From the NCBI GenBank assembly GCA_023230425.1, contig JALNXI010000147.1:1-5419 (forward strand): a stretch of DNA of 5,419 nt. The letters are read 5' to 3'. A model generated the notes under the pieces. That model ran no database searches, was not told the DNA's origin, and was given only the letters and a program-made list of their open reading frames with translations. Origin of the DNA: Methanoculleus sp. GTDB lineage: Archaea > Halobacteriota > Methanomicrobia > Methanomicrobiales > Methanoculleaceae. Positions 1 through 5,375 of this stretch are shown here, one piece after another (position 1 is the first letter of the stretch; every line of letters starts with the position of its first letter). Both the position numbers and the translations under genes were made by a program.

Positions 1-45
1 GAGGAGGAGGACTATTGCCGCACACCACCGGAACCGTGTGGCTGA
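1..45 (+). CDS. possible C-terminal tail of an upstream gene (partial)
   Basis: Reading frame 1 is open from the window edge and gives a short tail, EEEDYCRTPPEPCG, ending at the TGA at 43-45. The acidic run followed by a stop, with a strong inverted repeat overlapping the stop, would fit the end of a plus-strand gene converging on the radical SAM gene. Fourteen codons are too few to show coding character, and another frame is also open here. The GAGGAGGAGG at 1-10 could equally be read as a ribosome binding site for a TTG at 15. No function can be proposed. Confidence 0.22.
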   Translation, partial: EEEDYCRTPPEPCG

Positions 46-66
46 TAATCCATCAAATCAGCCACA
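37..66 (+). terminator. perfect 10-bp inverted repeat, possible terminator hairpin
   Basis: TGTGGCTGAT at 37-46 is the exact reverse complement of ATCAGCCACA at 57-66, with a 10-base loop between them. The plus strand then reads TTTC. CCG at 34-36 and CGG at 72-74 could extend the stem across a bulge. The candidate stop codon at 43-45 lies inside the left arm. A role in ending a plus-strand transcript, or as an mRNA 3'-end stabiliser, is inferred. The U-tract is short, so an operator or another RNA element remains possible. Confidence 0.35.
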
Positions 67-348
67 TTTCACGGAATAGGGCATTATCCTCTCGAATCCT
101 CATGGCTAAAGTTAGCGCATATGGGGCTCGCCCCCCCTGTCCCCGCCCCCGTGACGATACCCCCACGGTCCACTGCCCGGGCGAGCCCGGAAGACCACCC
201 GACCCGGGCTATCCCGGCACTCACTCTCCGGGCGTGGGAAGGTTCCCATTATCAGTTCTATCTTAGAGCACTACCGTTCGTTCCAGTGGATACTCCCCAT
301 ACCCACGGGATGTCGTTCATACCGGTCCGATAATCTGGAATTGATGCA
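67..348. other. intergenic region without a recognisable gene, partly very GC-rich
   Basis: No frame on either strand carries a recognisable protein, and no tRNA-like cloverleaf or SRP or RNase P RNA signature was found by eye. Positions 121-240 are strikingly C-rich on the plus strand and contain several inverted repeats: GCCCGGG 175-181 with CCCGGGC 203-209, CCCACG 162-167 with CGTGGG 233-238, and CCGTG 149-153 with CACGG 164-168. Positions 241-348 have ordinary composition. The region lies downstream of the radical SAM gene, so its 3' untranslated RNA may extend here. No minus-strand oligo-U terminator is visible directly after that gene. Confidence 0.5.
131..164 (-). other. potential G-quadruplex-forming sequence
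   Basis: The minus strand has four G-tracts in a row: five G (164-160), five G (150-146), four G (144-141) and seven G (137-131), separated by loops of 9, 1 and 3 bases. Four tracts of at least four G in 34 bases is a classical quadruplex pattern apart from the one long loop. It lies about 185 bases beyond the stop of the minus-strand radical SAM gene, so it could appear in a read-through transcript. Folding and function are inferred. Confidence 0.4.
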
Positions 349-1812
349 CTACTCGTTCTTCCGGGGCTGCGCAAAGGCTTTCCAGACCTGCTCACGGTAG
401 ACAGGACCGCTGTTATAAGTGCAGAACGGGATCAGGCGGCCGTCGGGGGTCGCGTAGTGGATGCAGCACCGCTCCACCCGGGAGAGGTCGTAGTTGTAGT
501 TGTCCATGAAGTGCATCGTGCCGATGAAGAGGGCGTTCCAGTGGAACTCGCGCAGGGCCTCGAAGTTCTGCATCACGAGGGTCTTACCTATCAGTTTCAG
601 GAACTCCCCGGTATTCGTCTGCTCCGCCTTCCGCGTGGAGCCGTAGAGGTCCTTGACCCCTTCGACGAGGGTCACATACTTGTTGATCGACCCGCCTTTC
701 GCGAGCTTCGCGCCCATCTTCTCGACCGACTCGAAGAAGGCGTCGACATCCACCATCTTATTGACCGGGACCATCCCTTCATCGGTGATGAAGACGTATG
801 TCGCCGCGCCGCAGTGCTGGTGCGTGGTGAACGTGACCTGAGGTTTGCCCGTATACGCCTCAACGAGTTCGGAGATCGGGACCACACAGGGCACCGGGTA
901 GAAGTAATCTTTCCGGATCACGCCGCCCGTCTGCTCCTCGATCCGTTCCGCAAGCTCCGGGATGGTGATCCGCTCTTTCTTGATATCATCCTCGCTTGCG
1001 GCCCCGGTGAACGCCACCGGCTGGAAGTTGACGCCCCGGACGGCCTTGATGTGCTCTGCGGCATACTTGATGATGGCGCCCACCTCGTGGTCGTTCCTGC
1101 CCTTAATGACCGTAGGCACCAGCACCACCCCCATACCGATCTTCTCGCAGTTCTCTATGGCCCGCCGGTCGCTCGCGAGTTTTGTGTTGGTCTCGCGGCT
1201 TACGCCGTCAAAGTGCAGGTAGACGGTGGAGAGCCCCGCCTCCTTCAGTTCTGCAATGTATCCAGGCTCCTGCGCGATCCTGATGCCGTTCGTTGCGACC
1301 TGCACCTGGTACAGCCCGAGTTCCTTCGCCTTCCGGATGAGTTCGGGGAGATCGTCGCGCATCGTCGGTTCGCCGCCAGAAAACTGGACGGCAGGCACCG
1401 GGACCGGCTTTTCCTCGCGTAGCATGCGCAGCATACCGACGACCTGGTCGAAGGTCGGCTCGTATATGTAGCCGCATGCCCGGGCGTTTGCAAAGCAGAA
1501 GTCGCAGTTGAGGTTACACCGGTTCGTCAGGTCGATGTTCGCAAGCAGCGTCGTTGACCGGTGGTTCTGACAGATACCGCAGTCGGTCGGACATCCCGCC
1601 GGGGAAGCAGTCTTCTGCGGGTTCGATATCCCCTTTCCGATGCACTCGTAGGCGTCAAACCTTCGGTACATCTCCGCGTCCGACCAGTAGAGGGCCCGAT
1701 ACGCGCCGTGCTCAGGGCAGGTACGGACCAGCCAGACTTTCCCCTCTTCCTCGACGATATCGGCATCAAGCACGCTACCGCATGTTGGGCAGAGGCTCTT
1801 TGTCTTTTTCAT
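349..1812 (-). CDS. tes: radical SAM protein, tetraether lipid synthase (Tes) family
   Basis: Likely a member of the MJ0619/Tes family, which couples the ends of phytanyl chains in archaeal diether lipids to give tetraether or macrocyclic lipids at the membrane. Numbered from the ATG at 1812 (487 residues), it shows CPTC at 8-11 and TCPEHG from 31 (rubredoxin-like), CPTDCGIC at 74-81, the radical SAM motif CNLNCDFC at 99-106, the SAM-binding GGEP at 146-149, and a C-terminal cysteine set at 449, 450 and 464. This multi-cluster layout matches Tes, known to hold three 4Fe-4S clusters plus one mononuclear iron. The frame extends upstream to a GTG at 1863. I prefer 1812 because GGTGAG at 1827-1822 sits 9 bases before it and the TATA-like box would place transcription start near 1849. 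ATG 1818 is the alternative. The gene diverges from carS. MJ0619 was first reported as a pterin methylase, and paralogues exist, so the substrate is not certain. Confidence 0.8.
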   Translation of the reverse strand: MKKTKSLCPTCGSVLDADIVEEEGKVWLVRTCPEHGAYRALYWSDAEMYRRFDAYECIGKGISNPQKTASPAGCPTDCGICQNHRSTTLLANIDLTNRCNLNCDFCFANARACGYIYEPTFDQVVGMLRMLREEKPVPVPAVQFSGGEPTMRDDLPELIRKAKELGLYQVQVATNGIRIAQEPGYIAELKEAGLSTVYLHFDGVSRETNTKLASDRRAIENCEKIGMGVVLVPTVIKGRNDHEVGAIIKYAAEHIKAVRGVNFQPVAFTGAASEDDIKKERITIPELAERIEEQTGGVIRKDYFYPVPCVVPISELVEAYTGKPQVTFTTHQHCGAATYVFITDEGMVPVNKMVDVDAFFESVEKMGAKLAKGGSINKYVTLVEGVKDLYGSTRKAEQTNTGEFLKLIGKTLVMQNFEALREFHWNALFIGTMHFMDNYNYDLSRVERCCIHYATPDGRLIPFCTYNSGPVYREQVWKAFAQPRKNE

Positions 1813-1821
1813 CAGCATTCT

Positions 1822-1827
1822 CTCACC
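1822..1827 (-). promoter_or_regulatory. ribosome binding site GGTGAG for the Tes-like gene
   Basis: Read on the minus strand, 1827 to 1822 is GGTGAG, a good match to the anti-Shine-Dalgarno complement of methanogens. It lies 9 bases before the ATG at 1812 and 3 bases before the ATG at 1818. It therefore argues for one of these starts rather than the in-frame GTG at 1863, which has no comparable site upstream. The downstream start leads directly into MKKTKSLCPTC, placing the first cysteine pair close to the N-terminus. Confidence 0.55.
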
Positions 1828-1866
1828 GTGCCCATCCTTCATTCGTATCTCATATTTCGACACTTT

Positions 1867-1880
1867 AATCTTTATAATTA
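1867..1880. promoter_or_regulatory. shared AT-rich promoter core of the divergent lipid genes
   Basis: The intergenic stretch contains TTTATAATTA at 1871-1880, close to the archaeal TATA consensus in both orientations (minus strand TAATTATAAA). Taking the usual spacing of about 25 bases from box to start, plus-strand transcription would begin near 1900, about a dozen bases before the carS ATG at 1912. Minus-strand transcription would begin near 1849, leaving a leader that contains the GGTGAG site. One box may serve both directions, or two overlapping boxes may exist. Start points are inferred from spacing only. Confidence 0.5.
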
Positions 1881-1911
1881 CTGATTGTACTGAGTATTGG
1901 CGCTTATCGAT

Positions 1912-2460
1912 ATGGACGTTGGATACTGGATCTTCTCCGGGCTCGCTGCGTTGTGGATCATGGTCCCGGCCTATGTGCCGAACTCAGCAGCCGCACTCCT
2001 CGGCGGCGGAACACCTATCGACTTCGGCAGGACGTGTAGCGACGGCAAGCGGGTCTTCGGCGACGGTAAGACATACCGGGGGTTCTTCGGCGGTGTTCTC
2101 TGTGGAGTGCTGGCGGGTCTCGTCCAGATCTGGATCTGGTCCTCGTTTGGCCTGACCGCACTTCCCCATCATACGCTCCTCTCGGTTATACTGCTTGCGG
2201 CAGGTGCGCTCCTCGGCGATCTCGGCAAGAGCTTCCTGAAGCGGAGGCTGGGAAAGGAGCGGGGCGAGTCCTGGTTCCTGGCCGATCAGTACGACCTGGT
2301 TATTGGTTCTTTCCTGCTCATCCTCCTGGTTTATCCAGAGTGGCTGTTCGAGAATATTACCTTACCCATTGCCATCTGGATCGTCGTCATGACACCCCTC
2401 CTTCACCGCGTGGTGAACATTATCGGCTACTACATCGGAGTTAAAGAGGTACCATGGTGA
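1912..2460 (+). CDS. carS: CDP-archaeol synthase
   Basis: CTP:2,3-di-O-geranylgeranyl-sn-glycerol-1-phosphate cytidyltransferase, an integral membrane enzyme that makes CDP-unsaturated archaeol, the precursor for head-group attachment in archaeal phospholipids. The 182 residues match the usual family size of about 170-180. Hydrophobic segments lie at roughly 6-28, 58-78, 87-105, 127-145 and 151-174, fitting the five-helix fold. Family motifs are PAYVPNSAAALLGGGTPIDFG (from 19), GDGKTYRG at 50-57, GDLGKSFLKRRLG at 102-114 and DQYD at 125-128, with conserved acidic residues expected to bind metal and CTP. An in-frame TTG at 1897 would add MALID, but it lies at or before the transcription start predicted from the TATA-like box. 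ATG 1912 with a short leader and no Shine-Dalgarno site is therefore preferred. It overlaps pyrE by 7 bases and diverges from the Tes-like gene. Confidence 0.93.
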   Translation: MDVGYWIFSGLAALWIMVPAYVPNSAAALLGGGTPIDFGRTCSDGKRVFGDGKTYRGFFGGVLCGVLAGLVQIWIWSSFGLTALPHHTLLSVILLAAGALLGDLGKSFLKRRLGKERGESWFLADQYDLVIGSFLLILLVYPEWLFENITLPIAIWIVVMTPLLHRVVNIIGYYIGVKEVPW

Positions 2461-2966
2461 ACCCAATTGCAACATTGTTACTTGAGAGCGGGGCTATCGA
2501 ATTCGGGGACTTTCTCCTCGCATCGGGAGCCCGGAGTACTTACTACATCGACATCAAGGCCGCAACAACGAACCCTGCCATCCTTACAGTAATCGGGAAA
2601 ACCATCGCTGAAGGCTGGGATTTCGATATGGTGGCCGGGGTGGCGGTCGGCGCCGTCCCGATCGCCGTCGCCGTCTCGCTTGCGAGCGGCCGGCCGTATG
2701 CGATCATCAGGAAAGAGGCGAAGGATCACGGCAAAGCCGGGGCGATCATCGGCGATGTGAGTGAAAAGCGTGTTCTGCTGGTCGAGGATGTAACCACGTC
2801 CGGGGGAAGTGCTCTCTACGGCCTTGCAACGCTGCGTGCCGCAGGCGCGCATGTCGACCAGATCGTGACCGTCGTTGACCGGGAAGCAGGCGCCCATGAA
2901 GCGCTTGCTGAGAACGGAGCATCTCTTCTTGCGCTTGTGCGGGTCAGTGAGCTGCTCAACGGATAA
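2454..2966 (+). CDS. pyrE: orotate phosphoribosyltransferase
   Basis: Cytosolic enzyme of pyrimidine synthesis that joins orotate to PRPP to give orotidine 5'-phosphate and pyrophosphate. At 170 residues it has the short archaeal length. The type I phosphoribosyltransferase PRPP loop is clear as VLLVEDVTTSGGSA at 107-120. The flexible catalytic loop region is RKEAKDHG at 86-93, the N-terminal FGDFLLASGARSTYYID at 17-33 is the family's orotate-site segment, and VVDREAG lies at 140-146. The start overlaps the end of carS by 7 bases. AGAGGT at 2445-2450 supplies the ribosome site, 3 bases from ATG 2454 or 6 from GTG 2457, so initiation at the second codon is possible. The overlap implies co-transcription with carS. 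No UMP synthase fusion is present, so OMP decarboxylase must be encoded elsewhere. Confidence 0.95.
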   Translation: MVNPIATLLLESGAIEFGDFLLASGARSTYYIDIKAATTNPAILTVIGKTIAEGWDFDMVAGVAVGAVPIAVAVSLASGRPYAIIRKEAKDHGKAGAIIGDVSEKRVLLVEDVTTSGGSALYGLATLRAAGAHVDQIVTVVDREAGAHEALAENGASLLALVRVSELLNG

Positions 2967-2969
2967 ACA

Positions 2970-2975
2970 TTTTTT
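2970..2975 (+). terminator. oligo-T tract in the pyrE-purD gap, possible partial terminator
   Basis: Six T residues occur 3 bases after the pyrE stop, within the 25-base gap before purD. Archaeal RNA polymerase can terminate at U-tracts without a hairpin, so some transcripts could end here. The following GGGAG at 2982-2986 serves as the purD ribosome site, which suggests that purD is read from a longer transcript. A weak TATA role is less likely, because the implied start would fall inside the purD start region. Confidence 0.25.
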
Positions 2976-2991
2976 AAGAGCGGGAGAATAG

Positions 2992-4284
2992 ATGCATATG
3001 AAAGTACTCGTTGTAGGTGGTGGTGGCAGGGAACATGCGATCACCAGGGCGCTTTCCTGCAACAGCGACATGAGAATATTTTCTGTCATGGCACGAAAGA
3101 ACCCAGGAGTTGCCCGGCTCGCTGAGCAGGTGCTCTCCGAGAAAGAGACCAATATCCCGAATATAGTCAGGTTCGCCACCGAGTACGGGATTGATGCCGC
3201 GGTCATCGGGCCGGAGGCGCCCCTTGAGGCAGGCATCGTCGATCACCTCGAGGCGGCCGGGATACCCTGTGTGGGGCCGACCCGTGCCGCGGCCAGGATC
3301 GAGACGGATAAGGCGTTCTGCCGCCGGTTGATGGAGCGGCACGGGATAGCCGGGTGTCCGGAATACCAGGTCTGCCATGACCCGGAGGAGGCCCGGCGGT
3401 TCATCGAGGCCTACGACGGGGACCTTGCCATCAAGCCCATCGGACTCACCGGGGGGAAGGGTGTGCGGATCATGGGCGAGCACGTTGATGTGGCAGGGGC
3501 AGTCGAGTACGTCCGGGAGATCGGGGGGGACGTCGTGCTGGAAGAGCGGCTGCTCGGGGAGGAGTTCACCCTCCAGGCATTCGTCGACGGTGAGCACCTG
3601 GTGCCCATGCCGCTCGTCCAGGACCACAAACGTGCATACGAAGGGGATGTGGGGCCGAACACCGGCGGGATGGGCTCATACTCCCTGCCTGACCACATGC
3701 TCCCCTTCGTCACCCGTGCAGACTACAAGAAGGCGCTCCGGATCATGGAGGATACCGTCGCGGCCATGCGGGACGAGGGGACGCCGTACCGGGGGGTCCT
3801 CTACGGCCAGTTCATGAACACCTGCGACGGCCCCAGAGTCATCGAGTTTAACGCCCGCTTCGGGGACCCTGAGGCTATGAACGTCCTCTCACTCCTGGAG
3901 TCGGACTTCTCCGGGATCGTCCGCCATATCATCGAGGGAGACCTCTCGCCATCACATGTCCGATTCGCCCATAAAGCGACGGTCTGCAAGTACGTCGTTC
4001 CCGAGGGCTACCCGGAGGCTCCGGTGACCCGCAAGCCTCTCACCCTCGGCGACTACGGCGACGCCCTCCTCTACTACGCAAACGTCGAGGAGCAGGGGGG
4101 AACGCTCTATACCCAGACGTCGCGGACACTCGCATTCGTCGGGAGGGGCGAGACCCTCGAGGAGGCCGAGGCGATCGCCGAGAAGGCGGCATCCTCCGTA
4201 GGAGGGCGTGTCTTCCACCGCAGGGATATCGGCACCCGGGAGGTTCTCGAGAAGCGATGCCGGCACATGAGGGAGATTGCATGA
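2992..4284 (+). CDS. purD: phosphoribosylamine-glycine ligase (GAR synthetase)
   Basis: Second step of purine synthesis: ATP-dependent ligation of glycine to 5-phosphoribosylamine, in the cytosol. The 430 residues match the family. In order: N-terminal GGGGREHA at 9-16, GPEAPL at 73-78, the ATP-grasp entry ETDKAFCRRLM at 104-114, the ATP-binding IKPIGLTGGKGV at 147-158, DHKRAYEGDVGPNTGGMG at 211-228, and the metal-binding IEFNARFGDPE at 284-294, then a C-terminal domain. The LTGGKG form is, as I recall, typical of archaeal PurD where bacteria usually have LAAGKG. Start: GGGAG at 2982-2986 lies 5 bases before ATG 2992. ATG 2998 would give the more usual MKVLVVGGGG beginning but is 11 bases from that site. 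PurM and PurN domains are not fused. The end overlaps argF by 4 bases (ATGA). Confidence 0.96.
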   Translation: MHMKVLVVGGGGREHAITRALSCNSDMRIFSVMARKNPGVARLAEQVLSEKETNIPNIVRFATEYGIDAAVIGPEAPLEAGIVDHLEAAGIPCVGPTRAAARIETDKAFCRRLMERHGIAGCPEYQVCHDPEEARRFIEAYDGDLAIKPIGLTGGKGVRIMGEHVDVAGAVEYVREIGGDVVLEERLLGEEFTLQAFVDGEHLVPMPLVQDHKRAYEGDVGPNTGGMGSYSLPDHMLPFVTRADYKKALRIMEDTVAAMRDEGTPYRGVLYGQFMNTCDGPRVIEFNARFGDPEAMNVLSLLESDFSGIVRHIIEGDLSPSHVRFAHKATVCKYVVPEGYPEAPVTRKPLTLGDYGDALLYYANVEEQGGTLYTQTSRTLAFVGRGETLEEAEAIAEKAASSVGGRVFHRRDIGTREVLEKRCRHMREIA

Positions 4285-5210
4285 AGAAGGATTTTCTCTC
4301 GATCATCGATATCGACGAGTATGAACTTGAGAGCATCGTCGCTGACGCGATGCACGTGAAAAGGCTGAAGGCTGCAGGGACCGCACACGAATTCCTGAAG
4401 GGGAAGAGCCTTGGGATGATCTTTGAGAAGGCGTCCACCCGCACCCGGGTCTCGTTCGAGGTGGGGATGACCGACCTCGGCGGCCACGCGCTCTTCTTAA
4501 ACCCCCAGGATATGCAACTCGGGCGGGGCGAAGAGGTCAGGGATACGGCACGGGTGCTTGCCCGCTACGTCGATGCGGTGATGATCCGCGCCTACGATCA
4601 CGCCACCATCGAGGAGTTCGCCCGTTACTCGACGGTTCCCGTCATCAACGGGTTATCGGACACCCTGCACCCCTGCCAGGTGCTGGCCGACATCATGACC
4701 TTGAGCGAGCGGTTCGGTGACCTTCGCGACCTGAGACTTGCCTGGATCGGGGACGGCAACAACGTCTGCAACACATGGATACTCTCCGCAGCCCTGACCG
4801 GTATGGAGATTGTGGTCGCAAGTCCCCCGGACTACCGGCCGAAGGATGCTGTCATCAACCAGGCGCGGGCGGCAGGCGGCAGGGTCAACGTCGTCACGGA
4901 CCCCGAGGAAGCGGTTCGGGATGCGGATGTCCTCTACACCGATATATGGGTCTCTATGGGCGACGAGCAGGAGCGTGCCGAGCGCCTGCGGGCTCTCAAG
5001 GACTACACGATAGACTCCCGCCTTCTTGCACGGGCACCACCCGACGCTCTCGTGATGCACTGCCTCCCCGCTCACCGGGGGGAGGAGATCACCGATGAGG
5101 TGCTGGAAGGGCCGCAGAGCATCGTCTGGGACCAGGCTGAGAACCGGCTCCACGCGCAGAAAGCGCTGCTTATGCGGCTGATCGCCGGCGGCATGCCTTC
5201 GACGGACTAA
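4281..5210 (+). CDS. argF: ornithine carbamoyltransferase
   Basis: Anabolic arginine-pathway enzyme making citrulline from ornithine and carbamoyl phosphate; cytosolic and usually trimeric or a multiple of trimers. The 309 residues fit the family. Carbamoyl-phosphate residues appear as STRTR at 52-56 and HPCQ at 130-133. WIGDGNNVCNTW lies at 155-166, the ornithine-side DIWVSMG at 221-227 and HCLPAHRG at 260-267. SMG and the HCLP motif separate it from aspartate carbamoyltransferase. An upstream in-frame ATG at 4257 exists inside purD, but 4281 is chosen because it gives the normal MKKDFLSIIDID start, forms an ATGA overlap with the purD stop and has GGGAG at 4271-4275, 5 bases upstream, the same site used before purD. 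Translational coupling to purD is likely. It shares carbamoyl phosphate with the pyrimidine pathway served by pyrE. Confidence 0.96.
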   Translation: MKKDFLSIIDIDEYELESIVADAMHVKRLKAAGTAHEFLKGKSLGMIFEKASTRTRVSFEVGMTDLGGHALFLNPQDMQLGRGEEVRDTARVLARYVDAVMIRAYDHATIEEFARYSTVPVINGLSDTLHPCQVLADIMTLSERFGDLRDLRLAWIGDGNNVCNTWILSAALTGMEIVVASPPDYRPKDAVINQARAAGGRVNVVTDPEEAVRDADVLYTDIWVSMGDEQERAERLRALKDYTIDSRLLARAPPDALVMHCLPAHRGEEITDEVLEGPQSIVWDQAENRLHAQKALLMRLIAGGMPSTD

Positions 5211-5317
5211 AACACCAATGCGGCCGTTCCAGCCACAAGTTCGACGGTTGAAACCAATTATAGGCTCTTCCCGACGAGGGTGTCCCAATACCCCCTGACG
5301 GAGAGCCCATCCACGGA

Positions 5318-5322
5318 TTTTT
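5318..5322 (+). terminator. oligo-T tract, possible end of the argF transcript
   Basis: Five T residues about 108 bases after the argF stop form the only clear U-tract downstream of the cluster. Archaeal termination at U-tracts would allow this to end the message. No strong stem precedes it, and the tract is short, so the assignment is weak. Confidence 0.2.
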
Positions 5323-5331
5323 CATCTCGAA

Positions 5332-5375
5332 CGGGCAAGGAGACCCCCTGCGCAAGTTGGGGGAGGAATTGCCCG
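5332..5375. repeat. two-stage hairpin with purine-rich internal loop
   Basis: CGGGCAA at 5332-5338 is the exact reverse complement of TTGCCCG at 5369-5375. Nested inside, CCCCC at 5344-5348 pairs with GGGGG at 5359-5363. The inner and outer stems are separated by five bases on each side (GGAGA and AGGAA), all purines on the plus strand. Above the inner stem, a U-U mismatch, a G-U pair and a C-G pair could close a GCAA tetraloop of the GNRA type. This looks like an RNA-level fold rather than a simple DNA palindrome. Whether it belongs to the argF 3' end or to an RNA extending past the window cannot be told. Confidence 0.4.

Noticed and set aside
170..240. Possible tRNA or SRP RNA on the minus strand, suggested by a GCCGGGATAGC-like stretch
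   Set aside because: There is no matching acceptor 3' strand and no T-arm with a proper stem, and the SRP helix 8 bases are not present in order.
15..266. Plus-strand frame from a TTG at 15 preceded by GAGGAGGAGG
   Set aside because: A ribosome-site-like sequence is present, but the translation becomes proline- and arginine-rich low-complexity across the C-rich tract with no family resemblance. It also runs through the 10-bp hairpin, so it is probably not coding.
281..340. TTCCAG/CTGGAA inverted repeat after the Tes-like stop
   Set aside because: Only 6 bp with a loop of about 48 bases, and no T-tract on the minus strand, so it is weak as a terminator.
457..1422. Long plus-strand open frame of 321 codons opposite the Tes-like gene
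   Set aside because: It is fully antisense to a gene with clear motifs, its translation is rich in R, H, D, L and V as expected of a GC-rich shadow, and it shows no recognisable domain.
2478..3627. Minus-strand frames of 252 and 217 codons across pyrE and purD
   Set aside because: They lie antisense to two well-supported genes and carry no motif; they reflect codon bias.
4257..4280. Upstream ATG extending argF by eight residues into purD
   Set aside because: The ATG at 4281 has a GGGAG site at proper distance, an ATGA overlap with the purD stop and the usual family N-terminus.
4653..5288. Minus-strand frame of 211 codons across argF
   Set aside because: It is antisense to argF motifs and has no recognisable features.
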